A stretch of 64,000 nucleotides of DNA from Anaerolineae bacterium (GCA_019913005.1 JAIOHL010000124.1:219107-283106), one strand, 5' to 3'. Counted from the first letter of the stretch, positions 1 to 9,903 are shown. Numbers and translations: made by a program. Notes: generated by a model from the sequence alone, not told the origin.

Positions 1-5
1 GACAT
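1..5 (-). CDS. Possible 5' end of a minus-strand gene running off the left edge (start codon only)
   Basis: CAT at 3-5 (ATG on minus strand) preceded on the minus strand by AAGGAG-like Shine-Dalgarno (+ strand ctcctta at about 11-17). Confidence 0.35.
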
Positions 6-107
6 TTAGCTCCTTATAGGCTCTAGCGAAATTTTTAAGGCCAAATACGAACTGATTAGGTTTCATTTCTGATTCTGCGGAATACCCTCCTTTAAAAATT
101 CTCCTAA

Positions 108-129
108 ATGTTGGGAGCGCTCCCAACAT
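108..129. promoter_or_regulatory. LacI-family operator candidate, 22-bp perfect palindrome ATGTTGGGAGCGCTCCCAACAT
   Basis: Perfect palindrome read directly; lies between lacI-type gene and the putative next minus-strand gene. Confidence 0.85.
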
Positions 130-141
130 CGCCTAACAAAA

Positions 142-1191
142 TTAGGTCGACTGACGGACGATCAATTTCACCGGGAGCATTTGCTGAAATGGCGGCTCAA
201 CTCTGCCCTCTAGCAGGTCAATCAAGCCACGCACCGCATAATCTCCTAGTTGGGTTATTGGCTGTTGAACAGTAGTTAACTGGGGTTCAGTGGTACGGGA
301 AATCCCCATATCATCAAAACCACCGATGGCAATATCTTCTGGAATACGCAGGCCCGCTTCTTTAATGGCCCGCATCGCGCTGGCAGCCATTACATCATTG
401 GCGGCAAACACCGCGTCTATCCGGTGATGCAGCAGCAGTTTCATACCTGTATAGCCGCTCGCATCCGAATAATCCCCAGCCGGGGTAATGAGGCGCATAT
501 CTATAGGAATATCGGCATGTTGCAGGGCGCTAATATATCCTTGCAAACGATCATGGCTCGATGTCAGACCTGACCGACCTGTGATCATCCCGATACGCCG
601 CCGACCCTGTTTGATAAGATGCTCAACCATCATACGAGCACCCTGCTCATTCTCCGAATCCACATAGCTACTTTGTTCATAAGCGGTAAAAGGCCGGCCT
701 ATGATGATGTAGGGTTTGCCCCTTTGATCAAGGCGTTTGATGAATGAGGCATTTACGGTAGCGGATGCAACAATCATGCCATCCGCAAGACGGTCATTGA
801 ACACCTGATCGTAGAAAGCACTCTCATCTACATTGGCACTCGTCAGCCATAGGATGGGGCTGTAATTCACAGAATTGGCGGCGGTAGTAATGCCTTGCAA
901 CAGGATGGAAAAAAATGGGTCTGTAAACAGGTCGCTGACAATGTGAGGAATGAGAATTCCAATGATGTTGGCACGTTGGGAGGCTAGGGCGCGTGCGGCG
1001 GGATGGGGTTTGAAATTATAGCGTTCAATAATTTCCAACACCTTGCGGCGAGTGATTTCACTGACATTGGGATGGTGATTGACCACCCTTGAAACGGTTG
1101 AACGGGAAACACCACTGAGGCGTGCAATGTCCTCTAGGTTTAAATCGGTGATTCCGTTGTCAAAATCAGTGCCCATAACAGTTCGCGCCAA
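142..1191 (-). CDS. LacI-family transcriptional regulator
   Basis: N-terminal LacI HTH (LNLEDIARLSGVSRSTVSRVVNHHPNVSEITRRKVLEII) plus periplasmic-binding-like sensor domain. Confidence 0.95.
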   Translation of the reverse strand: MARTVMGTDFDNGITDLNLEDIARLSGVSRSTVSRVVNHHPNVSEITRRKVLEIIERYNFKPHPAARALASQRANIIGILIPHIVSDLFTDPFFSILLQGITTAANSVNYSPILWLTSANVDESAFYDQVFNDRLADGMIVASATVNASFIKRLDQRGKPYIIIGRPFTAYEQSSYVDSENEQGARMMVEHLIKQGRRRIGMITGRSGLTSSHDRLQGYISALQHADIPIDMRLITPAGDYSDASGYTGMKLLLHHRIDAVFAANDVMAASAMRAIKEAGLRIPEDIAIGGFDDMGISRTTEPQLTTVQQPITQLGDYAVRGLIDLLEGRVEPPFQQMLPVKLIVRQST

Positions 1192-1233
1192 GAAAAATTA
1201 GTTAAATGCCGCTCCCAAATTGAATAAATATTG

Positions 1234-1247
1234 TGGGAGCGCTCCCA
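1234..1247. promoter_or_regulatory. LacI-family operator candidate TGGGAGCGCTCCCA upstream of the lacI-type gene
   Basis: Perfect 14-bp palindrome sharing its core with the 108-129 site; half-site GCTCCCAA nearby at about 1211-1218. Confidence 0.85.
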
Positions 1248-1327
1248 AACTTGTTTTAATCATATCCCGATTTTTTAGGTTGTCAAATTTGTGATTTTCA
1301 GAACGAGCCAATGGTGACAGATGGCAT

Positions 1328-1364
1328 AAAAAACAGAGTAGAATGTCACACTCTACCCTGTTTT
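1328..1364 (-). terminator. Rho-independent terminator after response regulator
   Basis: Minus strand GGGTAGAGTGTGACATTCTACTCTGTTTTTTAT: stem plus U-tract, downstream of the RR stop. Confidence 0.7.
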
Positions 1365-1388
1365 GGAAGGTTCGTAAAAAAGCGGGAT

Positions 1389-2075
1389 TTAGCGGTTAGC
1401 AAAACGATAACCCACCCCACGTGAGGTAAGAATGTAAATTGGGTTCATCGCATCTGGCTCGATTTTTTGGCGGAGATAATGAATATACAATTTCAGACTA
1501 TCCGTAGCGTCGGCATATTCTGGCCCCCACGCCTCCTTAACCAGATCGGTACGTGAAATGACCCGGCCTGCGTTGCGTACCAAAACTCCCAAAAGTTTGA
1601 ATTCTTTGGGAGTCAAGTGTACCAATTTCTCGTTAACCTTGACCTCGCGGTTAAGGAAATTGATGCGAAAATTGCCCCCATCAAATACCAGTTCTTCAGA
1701 AACCGTCGGCGTTGGTGTACGGCGTAGATGCGCTTTCACTCTCGCAACTAATTCATCATTGTCATAGGGTTTGACAATGTAATCGTCGGCTCCCATTTCC
1801 AAACCTTTGACCACATCTTTGATTTCGCTGCGTGCCGTGAGGAAAATGATCGGCACGTCGGAAAGCTCCCGTAGCCGCCGACAAACCTCCCACCCGTCCA
1901 TATTGGGCATCATAATGTCTAATAAAACAAGATCAGGATGATTGCGATAGGCTTTGCGTAAGCCATCTTCTGCCCGATACGCCTTAATGACTTCATACCC
2001 CCGGCGCTCCAACAAAATACTAATAAGTTGGACGGTGGTTTCTTCGTCGTCTATAACCAGAATTTTTTCCGACAT
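1389..2075 (-). CDS. OmpR/PhoB-type DNA-binding response regulator
   Basis: REC domain (VIDDEETT..DLVLLDIMMPNMDGWEV..PIIFLTA..KPYDNDEL) and winged-helix C-terminus (LTPKEFKLLGVLVRNAGRVISRTDLVKEAWG..RGVGYRF). Confidence 0.95.
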   Translation of the reverse strand: MSEKILVIDDEETTVQLISILLERRGYEVIKAYRAEDGLRKAYRNHPDLVLLDIMMPNMDGWEVCRRLRELSDVPIIFLTARSEIKDVVKGLEMGADDYIVKPYDNDELVARVKAHLRRTPTPTVSEELVFDGGNFRINFLNREVKVNEKLVHLTPKEFKLLGVLVRNAGRVISRTDLVKEAWGPEYADATDSLKLYIHYLRQKIEPDAMNPIYILTSRGVGYRFANR

Positions 2076-2187
2076 TCCATAACCCCTTATAGGCAGGCAA
2101 ATATTGGGTCACTAGAAAGCACATACAAACTTTTTCCTCACTCTACCATACTATTAACAATCAACGCAAGTACAAGTTAGAAAATCG

Positions 2188-4209
2188 TTAGGCGTCGGCA
2201 GGAACGAGTGTCGAATCGTTAGAATCAGCTTGCGGTTGGGCTTGGTTTGTTTCCAAAAGACGTTGTTCTGTTTCCGCGATGATACGGGCCACTTCTTCAA
2301 TTGCCACTCGTTGCTTACGATAAAAGTCGGCATTGCTCATCGCCAAGCGTAGCGCCACATCGCGCACACGTCGCCCTTGAATAAAACGCATTTCGAGGAT
2401 GTTGTACAAAATCCACTCGGCTTTGGTTAGATTTTGCTGGCCCTCTGGCCGCAGTCGTTCAATCGCATCCACCAATACCCGCCGTAGGGCATGAACGCGG
2501 TTGCCATCTGTTTTGGCGACATGGTCAACAATCCCAAGCTCCAATAGTTTGCTTTCGGCCAGTTTTGGCCCACCCCAATAATCACGCAGAGCATCTCGCA
2601 CCAAGTCAATAAACTCAGGGCTGTCGGTGAGCCTGTTTCTCTCAACCTCAATCTTTTCTGGCTTGATAGAAACTTGCCCAAAGGTGCTGACGTTGGTTCT
2701 TTGAAGGGTCGCGCTGGTAGCCGGAATAAGTTCGCCTAGCGTCGAGAAAATACGCCGTTGCAGGCGTTCATCCATGAGCACCTGTATCGAACGCTGCACA
2801 AGCGCATTCAACGTATCCTCTTCCTCGGCATTTAGATTCGGTTCGGCGGTGCGTCCCCAAATACCCATAATTCCAATGAGGGTATTTTCTTCGCCCTCCT
2901 TGCTGTAGAGCGGAACTAGCCAAAATGATCGCCAGCCAAAGTATCGGCCTGAGCGCTTAAGTCCGTCCGGCAATGGGTCATGATCGTTGCCATTTGAAAA
3001 TCCGTTGGTCAAAAATTCTTCGGTGGCGGCACGATCTTCTTCCGGAATGCGGCCTACTACCTGTTCCAAATGGGCACCCCATTCCCCAATAGATGCTACA
3101 AATGCCGTTGGGACTCGGAGTTGGTCACACACCGCCGCAAGGATCGCTTCATGCAGTTGGGCAGCATCAGCCCGTGTCAACAATCGCTCACTAATGGTTT
3201 GCAATCGTCTTGCCTGCTCTTGGTCATGGGTATAGACCAACCAGCCTTCCAAACGTGGCATAATCACCGTGAACATCCATTGCATACACAATACCACCGT
3301 GACCGCCGCAAATGAGATAAACTGCTGGCCCTCTATCCCCAAAACACTGGTGGCCTCCGCGAATATTTGGATGGCGGCCAGTACCACTGTACCTGTAACA
3401 GGTCCACGCAGCATAAATTCAAGGAGTTCGGCCTTAACCACCCGGTCTGGCTGATGGGTTCCAAAAAACGAGAGCGGATAGGCCATAAACGCCAGCATCG
3501 CCAACACGGCCACATTTGCGATGTTAAAGACAACCCATATCCAGACATTGGAAAGTGTGCCCACATCATCAAAAAATATAGACAGCAGCAGAGAGTAGGG
3601 ATAAAGTCCCCATGCCGGAGTGGTAAATGCGGCCAACAAATAGGTCATCCGGCGGCGGGTATGCGTCGTTAGGCAGCGGCGGCGTGCCCGAACAACATTA
3701 AACACCGCAAAACCAACTGCCACCAGAAAATACGCCGTATAGACAAGGAAGAAACTACCCGGCTTCATATGCCATGTAGGTTTTTCAACTAATGATTTAA
3801 CGATGGCATCGGTAAATAAAGATGCCAAAGCAAAAACCGTTCCGACGGCATAGAGTAGGCGAGAGGCTCGCCGACGCCGTCCGCGTGAAACTCGTCCCGT
3901 AGTAGCCAACAGTGCATCGGAGAGATGGAACATAGCGGCTGGAATCATCGCCAAACCGAGCCACTGAAATCGAAACCAGTTTTCAAAGGCCTGTGGTTTA
4001 CTCGGTTCAAGCGCGATAAAGACGTCTCCAATATAAGAAATGGTGACACACCCCAGCAAAATACTGGAGGCGCGGGTCACCCGATCTCTGACATGGTGCG
4101 TAATGTTATATAACAGCATCGAGGCGGTGATGATGACAATAGCTGTGGAAAGAATTTCATTGGTAAATTGGAAAAAAGTAACGCCGTCTAGCCTATCCAT
4201 AATCCTCAA
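2188..4209 (-). CDS. Multi-TM sensor protein with GAF-like region and HTH-like C-terminus; no recognisable kinase domain
   Basis: About 8 hydrophobic N-terminal segments, central GAF-like region, C-terminal LTKAEWILYNILEMRFIQGRRVRDVALRLAMSNADFYRKQRVAIEEVARII; no H-box or N/G-box seen. Confidence 0.6.
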   Translation of the reverse strand: MRIMDRLDGVTFFQFTNEILSTAIVIITASMLLYNITHHVRDRVTRASSILLGCVTISYIGDVFIALEPSKPQAFENWFRFQWLGLAMIPAAMFHLSDALLATTGRVSRGRRRRASRLLYAVGTVFALASLFTDAIVKSLVEKPTWHMKPGSFFLVYTAYFLVAVGFAVFNVVRARRRCLTTHTRRRMTYLLAAFTTPAWGLYPYSLLLSIFFDDVGTLSNVWIWVVFNIANVAVLAMLAFMAYPLSFFGTHQPDRVVKAELLEFMLRGPVTGTVVLAAIQIFAEATSVLGIEGQQFISFAAVTVVLCMQWMFTVIMPRLEGWLVYTHDQEQARRLQTISERLLTRADAAQLHEAILAAVCDQLRVPTAFVASIGEWGAHLEQVVGRIPEEDRAATEEFLTNGFSNGNDHDPLPDGLKRSGRYFGWRSFWLVPLYSKEGEENTLIGIMGIWGRTAEPNLNAEEEDTLNALVQRSIQVLMDERLQRRIFSTLGELIPATSATLQRTNVSTFGQVSIKPEKIEVERNRLTDSPEFIDLVRDALRDYWGGPKLAESKLLELGIVDHVAKTDGNRVHALRRVLVDAIERLRPEGQQNLTKAEWILYNILEMRFIQGRRVRDVALRLAMSNADFYRKQRVAIEEVARIIAETEQRLLETNQAQPQADSNDSTLVPADA

Positions 4210-4294
4210 CTGACTGTTGGTTGATCTTTTTTTGGTCTGTTTATTGTACCCACTGAATCGTCAGATGCCTGACCATTCGATAACAGAAACCAAA

Positions 4295-4318
4295 CGGACT
4301 GCCATCGCTGACAGTCCG
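4295..4318 (-). terminator. Hairpin downstream of rplY
   Basis: CGGACTG-N10-CAGTCCG; minus strand followed by TTTGGTTT. Confidence 0.45.
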
Positions 4319-4363
4319 GAAATTTCATCGTTTGCATCGGAGCAAGCTACTCCAACAGCGGAA

Positions 4364-5032
4364 TTATTCTTCTTCGAATTCTTCCTTCTTACGGGTAATA
4401 CGTTCTGGTTCGGCAGGAGCAACTTCGGCAGCGGTTTCTTCTTCGGCTTCACTATCCACACCCTCATAGACCGAACGCACCACAACCATATGGGGGTCAC
4501 TAGCGTAGGTCACTTTTTCAAGGGCAGGCAAATCCGAGACATGGATCATATCACCGATAGCCTTCAGCACCGACACGTCTACTATCACTTTACTTGGAAT
4601 ATCAGAGGGAAGCGACTCAACCTCAATCGTTGGGGCTTCTTGAACAACTTGCCCTCGCAGGCGTCCCTGCGTGCTTTCTACATTAATCAATTCAATCGGA
4701 ATGCTGCTGATAATGGTTTCATTCAGATTCACCGCATAAAAATCCACGTGCAGCACGTCACGGCGCACAGGATGGCGGTCTACGACACGGATAAGAGTGG
4801 TAAAAGTCTGGTCTTGAACTTTGACATCTACCAAGTGCGTTCCACCTGCTTGAATCAGAACGGCACGCAGTTGGGGCCAATCCATCATAATATGGACTGG
4901 GTTTTGGCTTGGGCCATAAATCACACCGGGGATTTGACCAACGGCACGCAGTTGTTTAACTTGCTTGCCTATTACTTCACGGGGTTGTGCTTGTAAGACG
5001 ACTGCTTCACTCATTTTCGTTGAACTCCTCAA
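4364..5032 (-). CDS. rplY: 50S ribosomal protein L25 / general stress protein Ctc
   Basis: L25/TL5/CTC-style sequence (LQAQPREVIGKQVKQLRAVGQIPGVIYG...HVDFYAVN...) with acidic C-terminal tail. Confidence 0.93.
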   Translation of the reverse strand: MRSSTKMSEAVVLQAQPREVIGKQVKQLRAVGQIPGVIYGPSQNPVHIMMDWPQLRAVLIQAGGTHLVDVKVQDQTFTTLIRVVDRHPVRRDVLHVDFYAVNLNETIISSIPIELINVESTQGRLRGQVVQEAPTIEVESLPSDIPSKVIVDVSVLKAIGDMIHVSDLPALEKVTYASDPHMVVVRSVYEGVDSEAEEETAAEVAPAEPERITRKKEEFEEE

Positions 5033-5260
5033 CCAAAAGCTCTTATCACTGACTATCCTCTTTTGGCGAGGCTGATGGATCAGTTCAGAGCCGTACTGTT
5101 GTATCCAATTAAGATGCTTCTTAGGACAGGCATAATGATTTTGAAATGGTTTGCCTGACTACTTTTGCGGCGTGCCGATTGTAACGGAGGGGGGATAGCA
5201 AGTCAATACGTAGTCATGTAATCCAACAGGGGGTCTATCGTATTCAATCGCCCAAAAAAT

Positions 5261-5268
5261 GCTATAAT
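5261..5268 (+). promoter_or_regulatory. Extended -10 promoter element for the small zinc-ribbon gene
   Basis: TGCTATAAT-type element (TATAAT at 5263-5268) about 31 nt before the start codon. Confidence 0.55.
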
Positions 5269-5298
5269 GCGGGGCGCTGTAAAGGAGAAACTTAGCCG

Positions 5299-5547
5299 AT
5301 GTCCGTTCCCTATTGTCATGTATGCCAGTCACGCCCGGAAGAGCAGCGGGCCTTTACTGATTCCGGTCTTGAAAAAGGTGATTACTGCCCGGTATGCTAT
5401 CGTCCAACCTGCTCCCATCATTTGGCAACTGTCCGTTTCCGCTGGCGAACAGATCGTCGCTTAGACAGTGCCCTTGTCTGTATCGAATGTAAACGGGCCT
5501 ATCGTCATCGAAACTGGGATGTTGCCAACCGCGATTGGATTAGTTGA
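5299..5547 (+). CDS. Small cysteine-rich (zinc-ribbon-like) protein
   Basis: CHVC, CPVC, CSHH, CIEC motifs in 82 aa. Confidence 0.65.
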   Translation: MSVPYCHVCQSRPEEQRAFTDSGLEKGDYCPVCYRPTCSHHLATVRFRWRTDRRLDSALVCIECKRAYRHRNWDVANRDWIS

Positions 5548-5561
5548 GGAACCAAAACATC

Positions 5562-6233
5562 ATGTCTCATCGTCCCCATTTGGTCTTTGAACCTGAAATC
5601 CAAGATGCCCTATCACAATATATTGTAGAGTTGTACGTAGACGAAACGGATGCCCAGCGCCAAATTAGCGAAAAAACGGCTATTCAGGGACTCCCCCAGA
5701 TTGATTTACGCGCCGAAGAAGGCTGGATGTTGATGTTCCTCACCCGCCTAATTCAAGCCAGACAAGTGGTTGAAATCGGCACATTGGCCGGATACAGCGC
5801 CACATGGATTGCGCGTGGCCTGCCCGATGATGGCAAATTGATTACGCTGGAATTAGACCAGCGACATGCCCAGATCGCCCGTGAAAATCTGGATGCCAAT
5901 AGAGTTAGCCATAAAGTGGATATTCTGGTTGGGGACGCCGCCCAAAATCTAAAGACCCTTAATGGCCCTTTTGACCTCGTTTTTATTGACGCCGACAAAG
6001 AGGGCTATGAAGTCTATTTGGAGTGGGCGATTAACCATGTACGTAAGGGCGGCCTTATTACGGCGCACAATGCCTTCCAACACGGCAACATCGTCGCCAA
6101 AATGCCCACCCCCCACCGTGCCAATAGTGCGAAATATATTGACGCCTTTAATCGCCGAGTCGCAGCAGATAAGCGCTTACTTTCAACCATCATCCCAGTT
6201 GGGGATGGTCTTGTTGCAGCAATGGTTTTATAG
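5562..6233 (+). CDS. SAM-dependent O-methyltransferase (caffeoyl-CoA OMT-like)
   Basis: VVEIGTLAGYSATWIARGLPDDGKLITLELD, FDLVFIDADKEGYEVYLEWAINHVRKGGLITAHNAF. Confidence 0.9.
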   Translation: MSHRPHLVFEPEIQDALSQYIVELYVDETDAQRQISEKTAIQGLPQIDLRAEEGWMLMFLTRLIQARQVVEIGTLAGYSATWIARGLPDDGKLITLELDQRHAQIARENLDANRVSHKVDILVGDAAQNLKTLNGPFDLVFIDADKEGYEVYLEWAINHVRKGGLITAHNAFQHGNIVAKMPTPHRANSAKYIDAFNRRVAADKRLLSTIIPVGDGLVAAMVL

Positions 6234-6244
6234 GGAGATACGGA

Positions 6245-7102
6245 ATGGAGAAAACGGGTCGTCATCCCAAAAGGGTACGATTTTGGAGTGTAGCCTTAGT
6301 GCTAAGTCTCATCGGTTTGTTGATCGGGGCGTGTGATGAGGTGGATAAGCTGACAGGGGATGAAGATGTGGTGGTGCCCACTCTTGCCACCCTGACCGAT
6401 TTGCAAACAGCCGTCTATTTAACGCAGGTCGCCCCACCAGCGGGTTTTGCAACGGTGTCCTTCCCCGGCATTGACGACAATTTACGCACGGCAGTTTATT
6501 CGCACGTCGTCATCACGGTGAGCTTTGATGGTGCATATAGCGAACCCACTCCCGACGATCCTCCCAATGTCCAAAGCACGATGCGGATCGAAATTTGGAA
6601 CGATGACTTTAATGTGGCGCGGCAGGTGCGGATTGAATTTTTGGGCAATGTCTTCTCAGGGGATGCCAGCAATTTAGACGTGGTGCGCCTGAGCAACAAT
6701 TTCTACATGCTTAATCCCAATGGCGTATGTATCACCGACCCTGCTAAAATCCGCGATATTGCCACCTTGCAGGCAGGTCAATTATTGGGTGGGGTCAATT
6801 TGGCCCAGCCAACGGGCCGTCCCAATGAGCTAATTAATGGCTACAAATCGTGGCAATATGGCTTTACCCCCTCCCAGATGAATTACCCCTCTGTTCAAAC
6901 GACCAACGCGATTGATATTTTGACGGGTGAACTGTGGGTTTCGCCTGAGTACAATGTTGTTACCCGCTACAAAGTCGAAATGAATGTCTATCAGGCCACC
7001 TTGCTGTTCGGCAATCGTCCCGTCACTGGGCGCATTGTTTTTCAATATGATATAGATCAACTGGGTATCGCGCCAAACATTTCTGTACCAAATGGCTGTT
7101 AG
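6245..7102 (+). CDS. Hypothetical secreted lipoprotein
   Basis: Signal peptide with lipobox-like LLIGAC; no family recognised. Confidence 0.6.
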   Translation: MEKTGRHPKRVRFWSVALVLSLIGLLIGACDEVDKLTGDEDVVVPTLATLTDLQTAVYLTQVAPPAGFATVSFPGIDDNLRTAVYSHVVITVSFDGAYSEPTPDDPPNVQSTMRIEIWNDDFNVARQVRIEFLGNVFSGDASNLDVVRLSNNFYMLNPNGVCITDPAKIRDIATLQAGQLLGGVNLAQPTGRPNELINGYKSWQYGFTPSQMNYPSVQTTNAIDILTGELWVSPEYNVVTRYKVEMNVYQATLLFGNRPVTGRIVFQYDIDQLGIAPNISVPNGC

Positions 7103-7216
7103 AACAACAGTGCGGAAACCCTTGCGTTTACGGGGTTTAAGGATATAATTTTGGGGTTACACGATTCACAAAAATTTGAAAATTTACGGCGCGAAGCCCT
7201 GCGGAGAACTCTCAAC

Positions 7217-8362
7217 ATGCGTGTTTCTGTTCTGCAAGAAAATCTGCAAAAAGGTCTGAGTATTGTCAACCGGGCGATTAGTTCGCGCCCAACCCTGCCC
7301 ATCTTGGCGAATGTGTTGCTTTCCACCGAAGACTCCCGCCTAAAACTTTCTGCCACCAATCTTGAACTTGGCATTTCGGTCTGGATTGGGGCAAAGGTCG
7401 AACAAGATGGCGCTGTCACCGTGCCTGCCCGTACTCTATACGAACTCGTCAGCAATCTCTCGCCGGAACGGGTGGATATGGAATTGGAAGTCCGTACCCA
7501 GACGATCAATTTACGCTGCGGGGGCACAACCACCAATATTAAGGGTATTGACGCTTCTGAATTTCCGCTGATCCCCGAAGCCAGCGCCGACGGGGTGGCC
7601 GTACCTGCCCATGAATTCCGTGAGATGATTGAGCAGGTCGCCTTCGCCGCCGCCAAAGATGACAACCGCCCTGTGCTGACCGGCATTCTGGCCCGTTTTG
7701 AAAATAACATAATTACACTAGCTTCAGCAGATGGCTATCGTCTGTCGGTACGCAAAGCCTATATTGAAAATCCGGTGAAGCAGGTAGTCAATGTGATTAT
7801 TCCTGCAAAGGCCCTTCAAGAAGTGGCACGTATCATCTCGGATGAAGATGAACTGATCTATATCTCTATGCCCGAAGGCCGCAGCCAAGTCATGTTCCAT
7901 CTGGCGGAAGTGGATGTAGTGTCCAGCCTGATTGAAGGCAAATTTCCCGATTATGAAGGGATTATCCCACGCAAAAAGAGTACCCTGACCACTGTCTATC
8001 GGGACGAATTGCTGCTGGCCTGCAAGCGTTCGGAAGTGTTTGCCCGCGACAATGCCTTTACCACCAAGATTTCGATTATCCCCTCCGATGATGGCGTTGG
8101 CCCCGGCGAAGTGCGCGTGCGTGGTCAATCCAACGAAAAAGGCGACAACGAAAGTTTGGTGACGGCCTCAGTGGATGGCACAAGCGTGGACATCTCATTC
8201 AACATCCGCTATCTGATTGATGTCCTGAATGTGATTAAAGAAGATCAGGTCGTCATAGAAACCAACACCTCCACCGACCCCGGTGTGGTGCGTCCAATGA
8301 AAACCGACGACGATGGTCTTGACCATTTTGTGCATGTGATTATGCCTATGCGTGGCGGCTGA
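7217..8362 (+). CDS. dnaN: DNA polymerase III beta sliding clamp
   Basis: MRVSVLQENLQKGLSIVNRAISSRPTLPILANVLL...; C-terminal ...HFVHVIMPMRGG. Start chosen at internal ATG 7217. Confidence 0.95.
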   Translation: MRVSVLQENLQKGLSIVNRAISSRPTLPILANVLLSTEDSRLKLSATNLELGISVWIGAKVEQDGAVTVPARTLYELVSNLSPERVDMELEVRTQTINLRCGGTTTNIKGIDASEFPLIPEASADGVAVPAHEFREMIEQVAFAAAKDDNRPVLTGILARFENNIITLASADGYRLSVRKAYIENPVKQVVNVIIPAKALQEVARIISDEDELIYISMPEGRSQVMFHLAEVDVVSSLIEGKFPDYEGIIPRKKSTLTTVYRDELLLACKRSEVFARDNAFTTKISIIPSDDGVGPGEVRVRGQSNEKGDNESLVTASVDGTSVDISFNIRYLIDVLNVIKEDQVVIETNTSTDPGVVRPMKTDDDGLDHFVHVIMPMRGG

Positions 8363-8384
8363 TCGCATTGACCAATTGACTTCT

Positions 8385-8427
8385 AACCCCTCGATTGTCC
8401 GAATAAATGGCGATAGAGGGGTTTTTT
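8385..8427 (+). terminator. Terminator after dnaN
   Basis: AACCCCTC ... GAGGGGTTTTTTG. Confidence 0.75.
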
Positions 8428-8523
8428 GTTAACCCACTTTTTACCTTGACTATCAAGCCTTCCTCCCGTAAAATCGGCCTGTTTCCAACAGCATGGCAAA
8501 ATTGAGCAGGTAAAAAATTCCCT

Positions 8524-9861
8524 ATGCCGATGTTTGAAAACCTGAGTGACCGCCTGCAAGATGTCTTTGGACAGCTTGGGCGCAAAGGCACGCTCACCGA
8601 GGCCGATGTAGATACGGCCCTGCGTGAAGTGCGTATCGCGCTGCTTGAAGCCGATGTCAACCTCAAGGTGACAAAAGATTTTATCAAGCGGGTGCGGGAA
8701 CGGTCTATCGGGGCCGAAGTGCAAAAAAGCCTTCGTCCGGCTCAACAGGTCATCAAAATCGTCAATGAGGAATTGGTTGCCACACTTGGCGAAGCAGGCA
8801 GGCTTAATCTCAGCGGTCCCTCTCCGCGCGTGATTATGTTAGTGGGCTTGCAGGGGTCGGGTAAAACTACCACTGCGGCAAAACTGGCCCTGCATCTGCG
8901 CCGCGATAATCGTAAACCATGGCTGGTCGCCGCTGACACCTACCGTCCAGCAGCGATTGACCAGTTGGTGACGCTCGCCAAACAAATTGACATGCCGTAC
9001 TATGCGGAAACTATCCAATCCTCCCCGCCCGACATCTGTGCGCGAGGGGTTGAAGCCGCCAAGAATGCCGGAGCGACGGTTGTGATTTTGGACACAGCGG
9101 GTCGTTTGCAGATTGATGACCATCTGATGGCCGAATTGGAGGCAATCAAAGCACGCACCAATCCAGCCGAAATCTTGCTGGTGGCCGATGCGATGACGGG
9201 GCAGGAAGCGGTGCGAATCGCCGAAGGCTTTAATCAACGAGTCGGCCTGACCGGGTTGGTTCTGACTAAAGTGGATGGTGATGCGCGTGGTGGTGCTGCC
9301 ATTTCCATGCGGGAAGTAACCGGGGTACCCATTAAGTTCTTGGCGACAGGCGAAAAGTTAGACGGATTTGAGGTATTTTATCCTGACCGTCTGGCCTCAC
9401 GCATTCTCGGTATGGGTGACATGCTCTCCCTCATCGAGCAAGCCGAACAGCTTTACGATGAAGAAGAAGCCTTGCGCCTGCAAAAGAAGATGATGAAAAA
9501 TGAGTTCAACCTTGAAGATTTCTTGGGGCAACTCCAAAAAATCCGGCGTATGGGGTCATTCTCCAAAATCCTAGAGATGATTCCCGGCGTTGGCAATCTA
9601 CGTAAGCAGTTGAACATCAATGACCAAGACGCTCAACAGCGGATGAAACGGGTCGAGGCGATTATCCTCTCTATGACTCCGCAAGAGCGTCGAAATCCCA
9701 AATTGTTAAATGCCAGCCGCAAAAAGCGGATTGCCGCAGGCAGTGGAACAACGGTGCAGGACATTAATCAACTCCTGAGCCAGTTCCGTGATATGCAAAA
9801 AATGATGAAGGAGATTGGCGGCGCGGGGGGACGACCTCCACGAATGCCGGGTCTCCGTTAA
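8524..9861 (+). CDS. ffh: Signal recognition particle GTPase Ffh/SRP54
   Basis: GLQGSGKTTTAAKLA, DTAGR, TKVDGDARGGAA, C-terminal M domain. Confidence 0.97.
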   Translation: MPMFENLSDRLQDVFGQLGRKGTLTEADVDTALREVRIALLEADVNLKVTKDFIKRVRERSIGAEVQKSLRPAQQVIKIVNEELVATLGEAGRLNLSGPSPRVIMLVGLQGSGKTTTAAKLALHLRRDNRKPWLVAADTYRPAAIDQLVTLAKQIDMPYYAETIQSSPPDICARGVEAAKNAGATVVILDTAGRLQIDDHLMAELEAIKARTNPAEILLVADAMTGQEAVRIAEGFNQRVGLTGLVLTKVDGDARGGAAISMREVTGVPIKFLATGEKLDGFEVFYPDRLASRILGMGDMLSLIEQAEQLYDEEEALRLQKKMMKNEFNLEDFLGQLQKIRRMGSFSKILEMIPGVGNLRKQLNINDQDAQQRMKRVEAIILSMTPQERRNPKLLNASRKKRIAAGSGTTVQDINQLLSQFRDMQKMMKEIGGAGGRPPRMPGLR

Positions 9862-9903
9862 ACCCGAAAATGAATACATGCTGTAAGGAGCAATGAAACA
9901 ATC

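Noticed and set aside
4217-4996. 259-aa plus-strand ORF antisense to rplY
   Set aside because: Shadow ORF fully inside the well-recognised L25/Ctc gene; no protein-family features.
7099-7710. 203-aa minus-strand ORF antisense to dnaN
   Set aside because: Overlaps strong dnaN coding; S/R-rich composition typical of antisense reading.
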